NCBI GenBank assembly: GCA_020091685.1
Contig: CM034598.1
Location: 14,579,088-14,643,087 of the forward strand
Length of the DNA: 64,000 bases
From: Lutjanus erythropterus
Taxonomy: Eukaryota; Chordata; Actinopteri; Lutjaniformes; Lutjanidae
Direction: 5' to 3'
Within the stretch, counting starts at the first letter, position 1, and each line of letters opens with the position of its first letter. The notes beneath the pieces were generated by a model. It ran no database searches. It saw nothing but the letters and a program-made list of their open reading frames with translations, and was not told where the DNA came from. Both the position numbers and the translations under genes were made by a program. This document shows, one piece after another, positions 1 through 13,720 of the stretch.

Positions 1-514
1 TAAGATTTGATTTGCCTTCCTCCCAGCGTGACAATTGGTTCTGTAGTCTGGATGCAAGTGTATTCATTGTGTGGGGGCATAGGGAGCACCAGAGAGGAGA
101 GGAGGGGTGGGTGAGGGAAGTGGAGACACCAGTTGTTACACCAGTAAACACCCGACAAGTTCAGCAGATGTCACAGAGATAGGGGAGAAAGAGAGAGAAA
201 AAAAAATGTCACACAGCTGGCTTACTGTATGTATTATCGAGGCTGATACAGCACAGTAACATTTAAACAGGGAAGCAAGCAGCAACATGCACTAATAACA
301 CAGTATTTTGTAAAAAGGATTTAGCAAAGTGTTTTATTCAAGAATTTCAACTGTAGACACTGTTTAGTTTTTTTCATTTCCATTTACAGTTTTATAAAAA
401 GGGCTGACATTAACAGGCTTCCACTTTTTTTTCCACTTGCACATTTGTGCAAGTTGGTCAGAAATCTACTTGTCCAAAGTCAATTTTTTTCTTGCCTCTG
501 TACAAATAGTTCAA

Positions 515-735
515 TCAAACAGTTAAATCAAATAATAACAAATCTATCAGACAAATCAAGGGCTGCAGCATCTATAAAATGTCAAAAAATAGTGACAAAT
601 GTCTATCCCAGTTTTTCAAAATCCAAAGTGATGCATTTGAATGTCTCCTTTTGTCAGTCTAAAACCCAAAGACAATCAGTTTAATATGATGATAAGTGGA
701 GAAAAGCAGGAACTCTCCATATTTGAGATGTTGCA
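515..735. repeat. AT-rich interspersed repeat, family A (partial)
   Basis: It shares the signature of the other family A copies: a GGGCTGCAG-like block, AAATGTCTCCTTTTGTC, AACCCAAAGA-AATCAGTTTAATATGA and a trailing CATATTTGAGATG. It appears truncated at the left. Confidence 0.65.
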
Positions 736-927
736 AACATCATTTTCTGTAATGTGTTAGGGAAAATTTACTTTAACAACTCAATTATCAGAATAGTTTA
801 GATTAGATTAGCTTCACTTGCTCAATATGGAATTTTACTTGCCTCGGGCAAGCTTGCAATTCTTACTGTTGAGCCCTGATGAAGCCAAAATGCTACTACT
901 GATTTTGATAAGCAACCTTTGCCAGTC

Positions 928-1802
928 AGTATCTTTGTCTGGGAGACTTACCATTTATCACATTACAAGATCAAACCTTGCTTAAATGCAGATGCATACA
1001 GTCAGTCTTTTAAGATAAACTCTATCTCTAAAACACTTAAAACACTGAAACTGCTTTAAAAAAAAAGGGGGCACTTAGGATGGGGGGATTTGTACGAGGC
1101 CAAGTCTTAAAAATGAGCATCTAAAAAGAAGAAAACTCAGATTAATTAAAGATTAATACATGTTATTGATTTCATTTTAAAAATGTTATGTGGTGTTTTA
1201 TTATAAAATGATATCTTTTCCTTAAAAGATTTATGGACATACACTCACAAAAATACAAATGCAGCACCTTTTTACTCCCATTACTCCCAAATGTTGTTCA
1301 CAGATTTGTTTTGATAGCTTTTTCCCACAGAAGGACAAAGTCATGATCTGTCCTTCTCTGCCTACTCTGTTTGGCTTATGATATGATAATACGATATTCT
1401 TATCCCGACCCTAACCAATTAATCCTCATGCCTGAACCTAACAAACCCAATGAAGGAAACTACTACTGGTCAATCAGGAGCAAACGAGACATCATCCTAG
1501 GAAAAAAAAAATGTATCTTTTGCCCTTTGCCATAGTTCAGTGCCTGATAAATATCTTTTTTCATGATAAAACTGCACATTTTAGAGTGGCTTCATCTTTA
1601 TCTGGAAGTATTACCAGTCATCAATTTACAAGATGAAACCTTGCTTAAACACAGATTCATACAGTTAATCTTGTCAGATAAACTGTATCTCTAACACACT
1701 GGTAACTGCTTAAAAACAGAGGGCATTCAGGGCAGGGCAGGTTGTATGAGGCCGCGTCTAAAGAAATCGATCATCTAAAAAGAAGAAAAATTGATTATAA
1801 GA
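928..1802. repeat. Direct duplication, two diverged copies of about 210 bp
   Basis: Copy 1 (928-1145) and copy 2 (1592-1802) share the order of many blocks: AAACCTTGCTTAAA, GATAAACT-TATCTCTAA, an AACTGCTT block, TGAGGCC-like and GTCTAAA-like blocks and a CATCTAAAAAGAAGAAAA ending. They are in the same orientation about 660 bp apart. The function is unknown; this may be an old tandem duplication or two copies of an unnamed repeat. Confidence 0.8.
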
Positions 1803-2874
1803 CTGAGTGTTTCATGTCTGTCATGGATGCAACTTGTCATCAATTTGGCTGATGGAAAACATCCAGCCAAGCTTGTTGTGGACACAATATGCTCTCACTG
1901 CCACACCGAAACGCACAGTTTAAACATACAGAACAACAGATGAGAGCGAATCAATTAAAACTGTCAGATCGAATTCTGCTGCTTCATTCTGTGTTTGAGC
2001 AGTCTGAGGTTGTGCCTCAGCGTTTCATTTATTGTTGCTGCAGCTCGCTCATGGACTCCCCTCGGTCCCGGAAGGAAATGTTACACATTATGTGCCTTAT
2101 TATTGATATCCCACTGCTAAAGGAAGAGATGAGGAGAAAGAGATCCAGGGGGTTTACAGGGCGAGCCAGCTGCAATTAGAAAATAAAAAGGCTTCATTAT
2201 CCAGATAGGTTTGGTTGTTGTGGTAAAGTTAAAAGAGTAATGACAGGGTAAAAAAAAAAGAAAAGAAAAGAAAAGAGGAGGAAATTGGGGCGATAATTTC
2301 ACCGGATGAAGGATGGTCAGTGTCTCAAAGTGCCTGTTTACAGATGCATGTATTCCCCTCATGTAATTTTGCAGTGAGGATGCAGAGGAGTGTGTGAAAG
2401 TGTGTGAATGTGTGTGTGTGTGCGGGTGACTTTCTCATCCTATACACTGTGACGATGAAAAGAAATGCTTCACTTTGAGCCTCTTGCACATTCACATTCT
2501 TGCACACACAGACTCTCTCTTTCCGCTCCCCAACAAAAGTACTGCTCCAACAATCCCTGACTCACAGGCCTGAGCTGGCTCATGACCACGACGCCTCTGG
2601 GTGCAGCACCTCTAAGCAGCTCACGCTCAGTCTGTGTGACACTCATGACGGAGACACAGACCACCGAGGCACCTGCACAGCCTGGGTTTATGCTTTGTTT
2701 ACCACACTGTTAAAAAAATATACGGGAATTTAGTGGAATCAAGCAATGTTATCACATTAACTTAACGTAAATACACGAGTTTTATTTGTTCAAATCAATT
2801 AAGCTTAAGAGTTTGAGTGTTCATTTGCAGAACACATGAGTTCTTCTAGGTTGAGGTCTCTAATATTTTTTAAA

Positions 2875-3170
2875 GAGAAGATATTTTGATAATTGGTTTG
2901 AATAATTTTTCAAGAAAAGAAAGTTAGTTCTCTGATTCAGTCTTCTTAAATGTGAATATTTTCTGTTTTCTTTAGTCATTTATGTTATGGTAAACTAAAT
3001 ATATCTTTGGGTTGTGGGCAAAACAAGACATTTCATCTTGGATTTTGGGAAATAGTGATTGACATTTTTTCACAATTTTCTGATATTTTATAGACCAAAC
3101 AACAAATAAATTCAGAAAATGACTGACAGATTGTTTGACAATGAAAATGTTAGTTGCAGCTGTAGTGTGT
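2875..3170. repeat. AT-rich interspersed repeat, family A
   Basis: It contains TTAAATGTGAATATTTTCTG, GGTAAACTAAATAT and TTTGGGTTGTGG, TTTTGGGAAATAGTGAT and a terminal AATGTTAGTTGCAGCTGTAG. These match the copies at 22.6, 23.5 and 30.8 kb. The ends (CTGCAAC-type) and lack of coding capacity suggest a non-autonomous DNA transposon widespread in teleosts. Confidence 0.75.
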
Positions 3171-5228
3171 ATCATGATGAAGGTCTTTTCAAATTCAGTC
3201 AACTTAAAGTTTCAAGGCAATCTGGACACTAACTTTTTTAAGTTCCAAGAAATAGCTTCTTTTTTGTTTTTTTACAGTGCATGTGAGAGGGAAATGCTCT
3301 TCGGCCCCTACTGCCCTCCACCTCGACTATGACCATCATCGCCACCATCTTCCCGATTATAGAATTTCCCATAGATCCACTGCCATCTGCTAGATTATAG
3401 ATTTCCCTCTTCCTTTATAGAGGGCAGGGCCCCTAAGGGAGGATCAGCGGTAAAAAGGGTGAAAGAGTGCCTGAGGCACAGCCATGCTTGTGGATGAGAT
3501 TACATTTTCTATTTCTGCCCGCTAAAGGGGGGCTGCTGTGATGAATACAGAGAGTTGTTACCATTTAATATCAACTGGCTCCCCCTGCAAACTCAAATTA
3601 TACACAATCAATTGTGACAGAAGGGTACACGTGTGACAAATAACCTGCCACATTCTCTGCATCATTTCACTTCATCACCCATCAATTCACCCCAAACCCA
3701 GTCGCCCATTTGGGAATCAATCATGTTATGAAAGTGAGTGATTCTGTGGAGAAAGGGTTTCTAAAAGCTTCCCCTGGCTCGGCTGCAACTCCTACATTTC
3801 TGCGCTCTTTGTGACTGGACACACAAACTGGTTGGATTAAATGTTATTATGAGGTCACTTGTGTCCTTGACCACATGTGTTAAGTGTTGAGCATTGTTTG
3901 AGTGAACTAAATAACAGCTTCGCTGGAACACAATGAAACAGATACGTAAACACAACCCCACTTCCTGCCTGCTTTTCTCTCTCATTTTTCTTGTCTTTCC
4001 GTGTGAAACTGAACAAATATTTGTTCATTCCAACCAAAATAAATGTCCTGTGCTCTCGTAAAGTGAGGATAAAGGCTCCTGCTTGCTCCACCTGTGTATC
4101 ACCCCCACATAGGAAACTGCAGATCGTGCGGTTTGTCTTTTATTCTGAAACAGAGACAATAAGTCCAGACCAGTCTCCATGTCACTCAGGCCTACAGGCT
4201 CCACAGAGCCACAGAGTCCAGTTAGTAGAGATGTGATTAATTATACATACATTGATAGAAACAACATTCATTATTCATGAGCTTCTCAACGTCAAAGCTA
4301 TTTCCCTCCCTTTCAGCATGATGAAAAGATTTTAAATAATAGGCCCCCTCTGCAGACGTCTGCATTCCAGCGGAGTCGACTGACGCTAAAGAGGCTTAAG
4401 TCAGAGCTGTTGTCTTACCAGGGAATCACTGCTCGGGACCAACATGTTTCAAACTGTTGGTGGCTGCGCAGGTTCCGGGGTCGGGTGTTTTTGTTTTGTC
4501 TTTGTCTTAAGAGACAAGGCTGGTGCTTTTTAAGCCTTTCAGATGGAGTTATAGCGTCCACTTAGAGTGAATAGGGGTCTACTGTGTCAGCAGGCACACA
4601 AGGCGGGATAGAGTTTCGTGTAACACCTGTTCAGCGCTCACGTCTGCATGTGTTTTCAGACTTATTCTGTCTTCAAAAACCTGAGTATCTCTATGAGATT
4701 ACGATTCATGGTTTTTTACATAGTAAAAAAGGGGGAGGGAGCAAAAAGACTTGCTGTTTCCTCAAAGAAATCGGCTTACTTTTCTTAAAGCCCGTGGAGC
4801 CTAATCAAACTCAAATAGCAGGAACTTCCCCTGTAGGCAAGTCTTGAGGGATTTTCTTTAATTTGGATGTCAGACTGAAAAGTTTTCACACTCCTCTCAT
4901 CCAAAAATCCATTAATGTGTGTATGGCATCACATTAGAGTGTAAAGTAGGTGGGGACTTTTTGTTAACAGACTCCGAAAATGTTGAGGGTAACATCTAAT
5001 CCAGGTAAAGTTTGTGGTTTCTGTGCCCTCTGGGAATCGGCACTACCTGCTCTTTCACTTTAAAGATCAGTTTATTTTGCACTATTATATAAAAATATTC
5101 GTTTTTCATTGCGTTCTGCACTTTCAGCGGTGAACAACTGGTAAATGCACACAGAGCAGCGTTTACTGTACTATGCTGTTAGAAACTGTGTACAATTAGC
5201 TGATAATTAACATGATCAGGCATTGTCC

Positions 5229-5910
5229 GTAATCAATACACACAATATTAAACCATTAATGAACACCACTATCTAACAGTAGTCAGCATCAGACAACACT
5301 ATCATACATGAGCTGTGTTTCCGTAGTCGAATCAAACGAAAGCTCCCTGCTCTCTCTGGGGAAAATATTACGCCAAACTCTCTCTACGAAATATGACATA
5401 TTAACAATTTCTTATGTGTCTCTAGACACACGCTAGACACAGGATAAGAGGTGTCATATGTCGACAGTCTTCTCGTAAATTCTCATCAATATAATCCATA
5501 AAGATATATTTTGGATTTTGGCACCTCAACCCATTATCAGCCTCCACTGGTTAGCAGCGCTATTTTTTGATTGACTGCAAAACACTTTTCTTTCTTTTGT
5601 GATTTTTTTTTTCAGTAATCAATACTCACATTATTAAACCATTAATAAGAACCACTAACTAACAGCAGTCAAGTCAATCAATACTTTAGCGGTGCGTCTG
5701 CAGTCATGACTAAATGTAAAAAAAAAAAATACATATTAGCAGTTTGAATTAAATCAAAGCTCTCTCCACGGAAAATCTAGCACCAATCTTTCTTTAAGAA
5801 ATAAGACATATTAACAATTGTCTGTGAAAAAAACATAACTCTATGAATACAAGACAAAAAGCGTCATATGTCAGCATTCACCACCATCAGTATAATCCAT
5901 AAAGATAAAA
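5229..5910. repeat. Tandem duplication, period about 386 bp
   Basis: Copy 1 (5229-5510) and copy 2 (5615-5910) align from GTAATCAATAC, through ATTAAACCATTAAT, CTAACAG-AGTCA, ACATATTAACAATT and GTCATATGTC, to TATAATCCATAAAGATA. The spacing at both ends is consistent with a single segmental tandem duplication that later diverged by point changes and small indels. Confidence 0.85.
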
Positions 5911-7463
5911 TACATTTTACTTAAATGTTTAAAAAATCTAATTGTATGATCTAGAAGAGAGGACAGAAAAGCACACTTTTGCTCCCCTACGTCTGAAAGT
6001 GGGGAGACATACAACAAACAAACATACAACAACAGCAGCCATTTAACTTTGGCGAGAGAATTACTAGATAGTATTTTCTCTTCACTTCAGTTGTGCCCTA
6101 TATTAGCCAGTGTTGAGGGGGAGCACATTAAATGAGAGCATGAGGAATTCCCAAAGGTTTCTCTCACCTCCCCTGGGCTGGGCCTTAAAAATAAACATTC
6201 AGAAACACTGCAGATTATGTAAACACGTTCCCCTTAAATGCTTACATGAGAGCAATGACTGAATAAACAGCATAACTTTGAGTCAATTTTGAAATCAGTA
6301 AACTTAGAATTAATTTTTGATTAACTCAATACACACGAGGGCGACAGAAATTAGGAATCGGTGAATCTGCGAGGAGAGCTGATCAACTGCACTCCACAAC
6401 ATGGTGGTGGCGTGGCTTGGTGCGTTTTCTCTCAGCAGCTTAACGATGGCTGCCAGTCACATCGGTGCTGCTGTAGTCTCTCAGTCTGTCTCCCCTCCTC
6501 TCCCTTTTTTCTCTCTCTGCTTGCTGTGACAAGGCATCTTTCCAGACATTTTAGTTGGATGGAGATTTGCAGCAGCTCATTACAGACTGGGAGGCTCTGT
6601 GAGCGGATGCAGTCACTCGGAGATGGATTGAGCGGGTCTGTTTATTGACATGCCTTAATCTGACACTGGGTAAAGGGAATGAGTCACCGCCTCCAGACAC
6701 ACTACCACATCACAGCCACTCCAGCAAATAGGGAGGCAGCACCCAGGATACAAGTGGAACTTCATCAGCGCTCATTAATCCAACTACCCCGGGCCACTCG
6801 CTCAAACAAACCATGTTTACACTGCGCGTTGGCTGGATGGAGGGGTGATGGAGCTTTTCAAAGGGCATGTGTGCAGGTGCTCAGATCCGCACACACACAT
6901 ACAAACATACTCCAGACTCCAGCTCATCAAAAACACACCCGCCCTCCTCACCCACAACCCCCCAAAACATAATATCTGTGCGCACCAGCTGCTAAAACTC
7001 AGTCGCAAACCAGAGCTGGTGCTCCAATCAGGGGTGGACGATCGGGCTCTGTGCCAAAGTGCGTATCATAGAAAGGGGCTTTTTATTAAACAGATGGGCG
7101 CACGAGATCTTTTAGGTCGCGTCACAACAAAGCTACTCCTATCAGTGAAGCCTAGTTAGCTTTTTGATCCTGTTTGCTGGTGCTTCAATGTGAAGCACAT
7201 CTGCTGCTAATATTTGGGATGGTCTTTCTACACAGCTGTCAGCGTTGGGATTGACAGCAGAGTATTAGCTGCTCGCACATCACCACTGCATCTGCAAATC
7301 CAGCTTGTTAACAGGACGGTGACAGGCTGCCATCAGGGCACAGGCAGAACACAACAACATCAACAACACTGTGAGGTCCGATGCTACGGTTTGTTTTACG
7401 TTACACTGCTCTTTACTGCGCCGTCAGAGAGATGTGAGCATGTGAGTCCTCTATATTCTACTT

Positions 7464-8195
7464 TTAAAGGAGACATCTGTAATATATTTACTGTAATAAA
7501 TCATAAAATAATCATGATAAGTCATCAGAAATTAAAGAAACGTGCTAAGCTGAAATACTTGCTACACTGACCACAACAGCCAGCATGTTTGAAACCTCCA
7601 TTCCTGCCCAGAATAACTGTTTTTGTACGTCTGTTTCATGCTAATTAGAGTTCATATTAATACAAATATTCACCAAGTTAGCGGTGAGTTAGTGTTGTGT
7701 AGAGTTTATGAGTCATAAGAAAACATTAGTAATCTATTAAAAGCGGTAGAAATTTATAACAATTAAACTGAGCAAAATGTTAGTGGACTCTGGAGTCATT
7801 TTTCAGAAAGAGTATTTGTTCATAATGGTTAAAATAAGCATTTTTAATGGACTCTGAACAGACACTGAACTCAAACTCCAGTGTGTATTTTCAGATCAGT
7901 GTGATTGTGTTTTCAGGATAACAGACTTAGCTTTACATCGACATTGACAGCTATAAATAGCTGATCAACTTGTTATTCAAATTACAATGTTGCAATCATC
8001 TTGCATTCCTGTAGCCTGCATCCTGCATCCTGAGTCTGAGGGAGGAGGTGGTGGGGGGATATAACTCATTTCAACCACAGACTTTGTATTAAATATGTTT
8101 TCAACCTATGTAAACTACTGTCTATGGCTCCAACCCACTATTTGGACTGCTGTACTCGTTTTTGCAAGCGCAATTGTTACATAGTGCTCCTTTAA
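7464..8195. mobile_element. MITE-like element with TTAAAGGAG inverted ends
   Basis: The left end TTAAAGGAGACATCTGTA is matched at the right by TACATAGTGCTCCTTTAA, inverted with a few mismatches. There is no coding capacity. Internal GGAATTACTGTTTTTGTAC-like sequence resembles a segment near 57.36 kb. Confidence 0.6.
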
Positions 8196-9744
8196 CTGTA
8201 AATTTACAAAAAAAAATCTAGACCAGGAAATATGTGTGAAATGTGTAAGCCAGTCACAAACAAAAATAAATCTCGACACGCAGGCGCAAAGGCAAGACAA
8301 GCAAAAGGGAAAACACTCGCGTGAGTCACAAACAGAAATTTACAGTGGAACACATGTGTGCGTACACACAAACACACACACACATGCAGTCGCAGCGGGG
8401 CGGAAAGTCAGAGTGGGGCCTGCTGTCGCCTCCGTCGGGGACTGGGAGCCGAGCAGCTTGAGAGCAGGGCCAGTGGAGAGAGGGGGCCAGATGCAGCGGG
8501 CTTGACCCACTCATTCGTGAGGGAGGGGCGGTGCTAGGGGGGTGTGGGGTGTTTCAGCAGCTGAAACACACAGGGATTAGCCGCTCTGACTTCATTTAAT
8601 TTAATTTGTATTAGGGCCGTCTTTGGGGGCAAACATCGTTTTTCACTGTGGGGGGATACGCAGGGTCAAGGAAAACAGCAACAGACGGTGGATCTCTGCC
8701 TCCTACCCTCGCAGTGGATCCACAGGGGAAGGTGAGGAACTGTATTCCCAGACCTCAGGCACACATACACACACATAAAGACACAGACGCTGGAGCAGAT
8801 ATCTTGTTTCCCCCCTAATTATGTCTATATTATGAAGTCAAATCTGTCCCATTGAAATGCATCTTAGACCCGGCATCCACCTTTCCACTGCTTGATTTCT
8901 TGAAACAAATACCTTGAATCCTTTTGTTCTGCCACCATAAACAACATGTAGTAATTTTCTGGGCTTATCAAAGCTCTGCTCTGCGCACTTCTGTGTGTCT
9001 GTGCCTGTGTGCGTGTTGCAAACACATAAACTAAGCTGTTATCTACCAAGAACATATCTTAGGGGTGGATGTTTATCTGTGCTGATGCAGATTGGAGCTC
9101 TCTTTGTCTCAGTGCAGTGGTACATAATATTATTTGTCTTGTGTTTTTTTCAGTGTTCATTTCTCCCAGGCTGATATAGTTTGATATCCTATAGCCGAGA
9201 AATCCTTTTAGTTACCGCCAGGCATCTAATGTGCTTTTACTTGTAATCTGGGAATTTAATAAATGAAAAGAAGAGGCAAAAAAATGTGAACATAATCGAA
9301 TAATTCAACTCCCCATTGTATTGTGTTGGAACATGACTTACACTGTTAAGCAGAGGAGGAAAACAACTGCAGTGGAGTGAGCGAGTACCCAACATGCCTC
9401 CTCACCATCTACAATAGCTGGGTGGAAAAATATGGCAGCGATCAGCCATGAAGTCTGCTGTAGCCAAAGCCTGCGGTCATACGAAAGCTTCCTTTTCTGT
9501 CTTGTGCAGGTGACATAGTCTGAGAGGAAAGCTAATGTACCATGCACTGGGAAAAAAGTATTTTTATTACTAAAACATCCCAAAAAATAAAGAAGAAAAT
9601 GTGAGAGCTGCAGAAGCATTGCTTTGTCTCTGCTAGACAGAAAGGACTGTACTGCCGGAGCCTGTACAAGACTATCAGGCGCTCACTAGCAATCGTTTTT
9701 TTTTTTTTTTCCCTCCTCTCTCCCTCAGCCCCTATCAAAAGATG

Positions 9745-10255
9745 TTACTGTGTAAAATGTCAAAGAAAAAAGAGGCAAGAGAAGTAATCTCCTTCTCCTT
9801 TTTGATCGCAAGTGGAATAATTGGAACCCTCTTAGGCTCATTACATGAGTTGCCCGCCAGCCAAAAGACGGCTCCAACTGCCCCTCTCCATTCATGTTGG
9901 AGCTTTGAAAAATATCGCTTCCTCTAGTAACAACTCTTTATGAGATGCAATGACTAGAGGTCCTGGTACCTACACTAACGGGTAATCCCACAATGCCTTT
10001 GAAAATATATCTTTCAACTACCACCGTCAAGCATCGATTCAGAGCAATGGGGAAGGAAACAGCAACAATCTGGCTGTGTAATAATGTCATTATGCATATT
10101 GCACAGCTCTCTTCACCCCCGCTCCTTTTTTTTTGGCAACCCGTTCTTCTCAATTACGTAAGGTACTGCATATGTGCAGTGAGTTCATTCGGACCCCTAT
10201 TACTAATAACCTGGTCTTCATTGTTATTACAACTATGCTTGTAATTATTATGACT
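9745..10255. promoter_or_regulatory. Candidate conserved non-coding element
   Basis: A repeat-free stretch inside the long intron, with GGAATAATTGGAACC, GGCTCATTACATGAG and GTCATTATGCATATTGCAC (an octamer/POU-like palindrome at about 10090). It has no coding signal. The call is inferred from appearance only. Confidence 0.22.
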
Positions 10256-11484
10256 CTAATTACTATTACTGTATTACCCAAATTAACCTTATTCTGGGTT
10301 TAGATCACCCGTGCTGATGGTAGCCAAGACATGCCTATGAAGAATGGCACCAATGTCCCTTCAGATAAATCCAGTATAATTAGCTGTGTGCCTTACAGGG
10401 CCTGTGTGATGGTAATAATTAGAGCTACTGTAGCAAAGGTCATGCAAAACAATTTAGAGAGGATGCTGGCTGCATGGGTAATAGGAAGAGAGGGGGAGCA
10501 ACAAAGGGGAGGAGAGAACGCTGAGATTCCTCTCCTCTCCTGGCTCTCAGAGATGGAAGATGTATGCTTGTTACTCTGCCTCTGCACTTGGTTCATTTTT
10601 TAACCAATGCTCTCAAAATAATAGAAATTGAAAACCCATTTTAATGGCAAGTAGACTCCCAGCTAACGCAGTTTAAATGGATCCGTGATTAGATTTGAGG
10701 AAAGTGCTACAGGGTGTATCTGTGAACTGGTATCAGCTGCGATCGATTCGCTGCCTTTGAGGTGTGATCGCTGCCCCGTCGCCCCGCTGTTGCATCTGTT
10801 CATTAGCTTGAGTTTAATGTGTTTCCGCGTACCCTTAGTTAGCATTATTAATTGTGTGCGTGTGTGTGTGACAGACAGAGGGTGAGAGATTGTTGTTTCA
10901 CCCAAGCGCACAGGTTAATGAGCAGAGTCAAAAAGGGTTACACCGAGGTAAACAAGCACTACCTTCTATTTCTACACTCCCCCCGTGTGGCTAGGCTCTC
11001 TCTGTAACTCCCAAACTGCTTCTCCAAAGAGCTGAGGGCTCAAGAGTTCGCAGCCTGGATCCACCAGGAATTCACTCGGCTCCCTCATCTCGCTACAATC
11101 ACGCCCAGATGAGATAAGTAACAGCCTGACACTCAAATATAGCATCTTAAACAACACATATGCCTAAGTGTGCCAGAACCCCCCTCCCCCCGATCCTCCC
11201 CAGCTCCAAACAACACTTCATTAGCACTGAGTGATATAAACAGCCTTTAACTGTAGCACAAACCTCCTCTATAGCTACTGTCTTGCTTTGTCGATCATCA
11301 CCTGAACCATGTAATAGCTGCTTAACGCATCAGTGTTTAGCATATTTTAGCTAATTAGTTAGAAATGAAGTATTTCACATTGCTGTCAAGAAAACCACTG
11401 TTTTTTTTGAGTTTTAGATTTTTTTAATGTGTTTTCCTGCCCTGTAGGCAGCTCATGGTTTGCACTCACTTCACTGCAGCATTT

Positions 11485-11863
11485 AAGTTATAATATGTAA
11501 CATTTCCATATTAAAATATCTAAAAATGCTATTTTGTTCAGTTGTGTACTTCTATTGTCCCAAATGTTTTCAACAAACCCAAAGAAATCCGTAGTTTATT
11601 CAAGTTAACAATGCATTTCCTAAAAGCCGCTAGTCACTATAGATCTTGGGAAAACCCCTTCCAAGCAGGAAGAAGAACTCAATGGTTGTTGTGAAACTCA
11701 TGCTAAAGGCGGCAGGCACCTTACACAGATATAAATGGCTCATTGTAAGGTACTAAAAACAGCAATCCTTATTTTCAGGTGATTATATGCTAAAAAAAAC
11801 ATACTTGAATATATTAGATTCTATTTCTGCCCCATAAATTGTACACACACAGGACCTTTAAAT
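11485..11863. mobile_element. Non-autonomous repeat ending AGGACCTTTAA
   Basis: It has a TATGTAACATTTCC left region and a right part with CAGGTGATTATATGCTAAA, CTATTTCTGCCCCATAAATT and CACAGGACCTTTAA. I recognise this combination as a very abundant teleost interspersed repeat. It is non-coding. Confidence 0.6.
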
Positions 11864-11864
11864 A

Positions 11865-12170
11865 AATAGTCATAAATTTTGGAAAATATGCTCACTGACT
11901 TTTTTGCAGAGGTAGATGAGAAGATTGATGCCACTCATTTCTGAGCCAGCAGATGGTTTGCTTAGCTTTGAGTTAAGACTTGAAACAGGTGGAACAGAAA
12001 GCCAAAAAGCTACCAGCACCTATGAAGCTCATTAATAAACATGATATATCTTGTTTATTAAATCTGTACAAAACCTGAAGTGTAAAAACAACAAGTTGTG
12101 GTTTTGCTGAGGGTTGTGTGCTGGACTATTTCTTGTCTGGGAGCAGTGGTGGACGAGAGTCTCTGCTGAT
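11865..12170 (+). repeat. Teleost interspersed repeat, family D, copy 1
   Basis: It contains AGATGAGAAGATTGATGCCAC, GAGCCAGCAGATGGTTTGCT, TATATCTTGTTTATTAAATC, AACAAGTTGTGGTTTTG and CTGGGAGCAGTGG in the family order. It is longer than the copy at 13.5 kb, which lacks the right half. Confidence 0.7.
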
Positions 12171-13504
12171 TTCTGAATATGGAAGAAAACATTAATCGGA
12201 TGCATTAATTTAAAGGCATTTTAGTAATTGTTAAGCATATACTTACTCTGCACCACTGGCACTGACTGAACACAAGTGGTCTACTATCTTTATTCTGTAA
12301 CAACTGATGAACATGGAAATAATGTTAAATAGAGGCAAGTTTCTGTCATTATAGCTGTCATCAGTTTTCCTTGACAGCTGATATTCCAATGGTTTTAAAT
12401 CTAATTTTTCTTCTGCAACAAAAGCTGGAGGCCATTGTGTCAAATAGTTAATAAAAGCCTGTGTGAAAATGATTAAAGGCAACCAGTATTGCACTCATAA
12501 AGCACCGCTGGACATCTGATTCAGCTGCTTTATTCAGTTGGACTCTGTTAACTTACTGATGGAAATCACTGGGGTGGGAGCGGAGGCATATGCTGAGATC
12601 CATATGCCTTTGTGACTGTGAGGGTTTAAAAACTGTAAATTGTGATTATCATTGATCTCAGCCGTCAGATGCCTAATCTCTTTGACTCATATCCGCACTG
12701 GCCACATTGGGTGACGATGAACTGTCCTCCCCCACATCTGAAGTCCAAAACAAGTGTTGAGGGAAGCAGTGATAAGCAGGTCCTTATCCTTTTAAAGACA
12801 CTCCCGTAATCCAACAGCGGTGGGGAGGTGGAGGGGGCTTCAGCTTTAAAGGATTTAGTCTGGATTATAGCTAGTCCTCCAAATTAAACCAAAAGTCAGC
12901 TTTCTGCAGTTGCTCATGCAAGCTGGTGACTGGCTTGTTACCAGCGCTACTAACAAGGAAAACGGTGGAGGTCTATAATTAGAAAATGCTCTCATTCAGC
13001 CACCAGGCAAACAATCGTAGGTAATGCAGCAGCGAAACCCGACCCATCACCACCTAAACTGAATATTCTGCTTTTCACTTCCCAGCTGACCTTCTGTGAC
13101 AACACTCAGAATGTCTTTCGTGCTGTGTACCTGACTCTCGCTGCCAACCAGCTTAGCCACAGACAAGCTCCTCAGCCAGGGCAAGGCTGCTCTGTCCCCA
13201 TTGATGCTGCTTCCCAAAGCAAAACAAGGCCAAATCTGGGGCTTAGAGGCTAAAATAATCATTACTGGGTAGCGAACAAATGAAAAGTCAGAACACCACT
13301 CCCATGTCTGCACTCCCCCACCACCCTTGGTATTTTGTCTGCTGTCCTATCGCACACAAACAAAAAGGGGGCAGCCATACATTAGCATTTAGGATGGACA
13401 ACATTTTGGCCTGCTAATGGAAACTGAGAGGAAAAACAAAGCTGGATTCTGGAATATACAGTTTATTCCGGGAGGATACACATTTTCAACAAGAATAAAT
13501 TAAA

Positions 13505-13720
13505 GGAATAATTTGACATTGGAGGAAGTTTTTTTTATTCACTTTCTTGTTGAGAGCAAGAACGGAAGATTGATAAAACACTCATGTCTGTGCGTCAATA
13601 TGAAGCTGGAGCCAGGGGATAGTTAGCTTAGCTTAGCTTAGCTTAGCTTAGCATGAAGACTGAAAGTGCAAACCTGGCTCTGTCCAAAGGTAAAAAGAAA
13701 ACTTGCATATAAGTTCACAA
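13505..13720 (+). repeat. Teleost interspersed repeat, family D, copy 2, with (TTAGC)6
   Basis: It starts AGGAATAATTTGACATTGG and contains AAGATTGATAAAACACTCATG, GAAGCTGGAGCCAGGGGATAG, six TTAGC repeats at 13623-13652, then ATGAAGACTGAAAG and CCTGGCTCTGTCCAAAGGTA. It is the left half of the same family as 11865-12170. The TTAGC run is an expansion of a motif present in the family. Confidence 0.75.
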
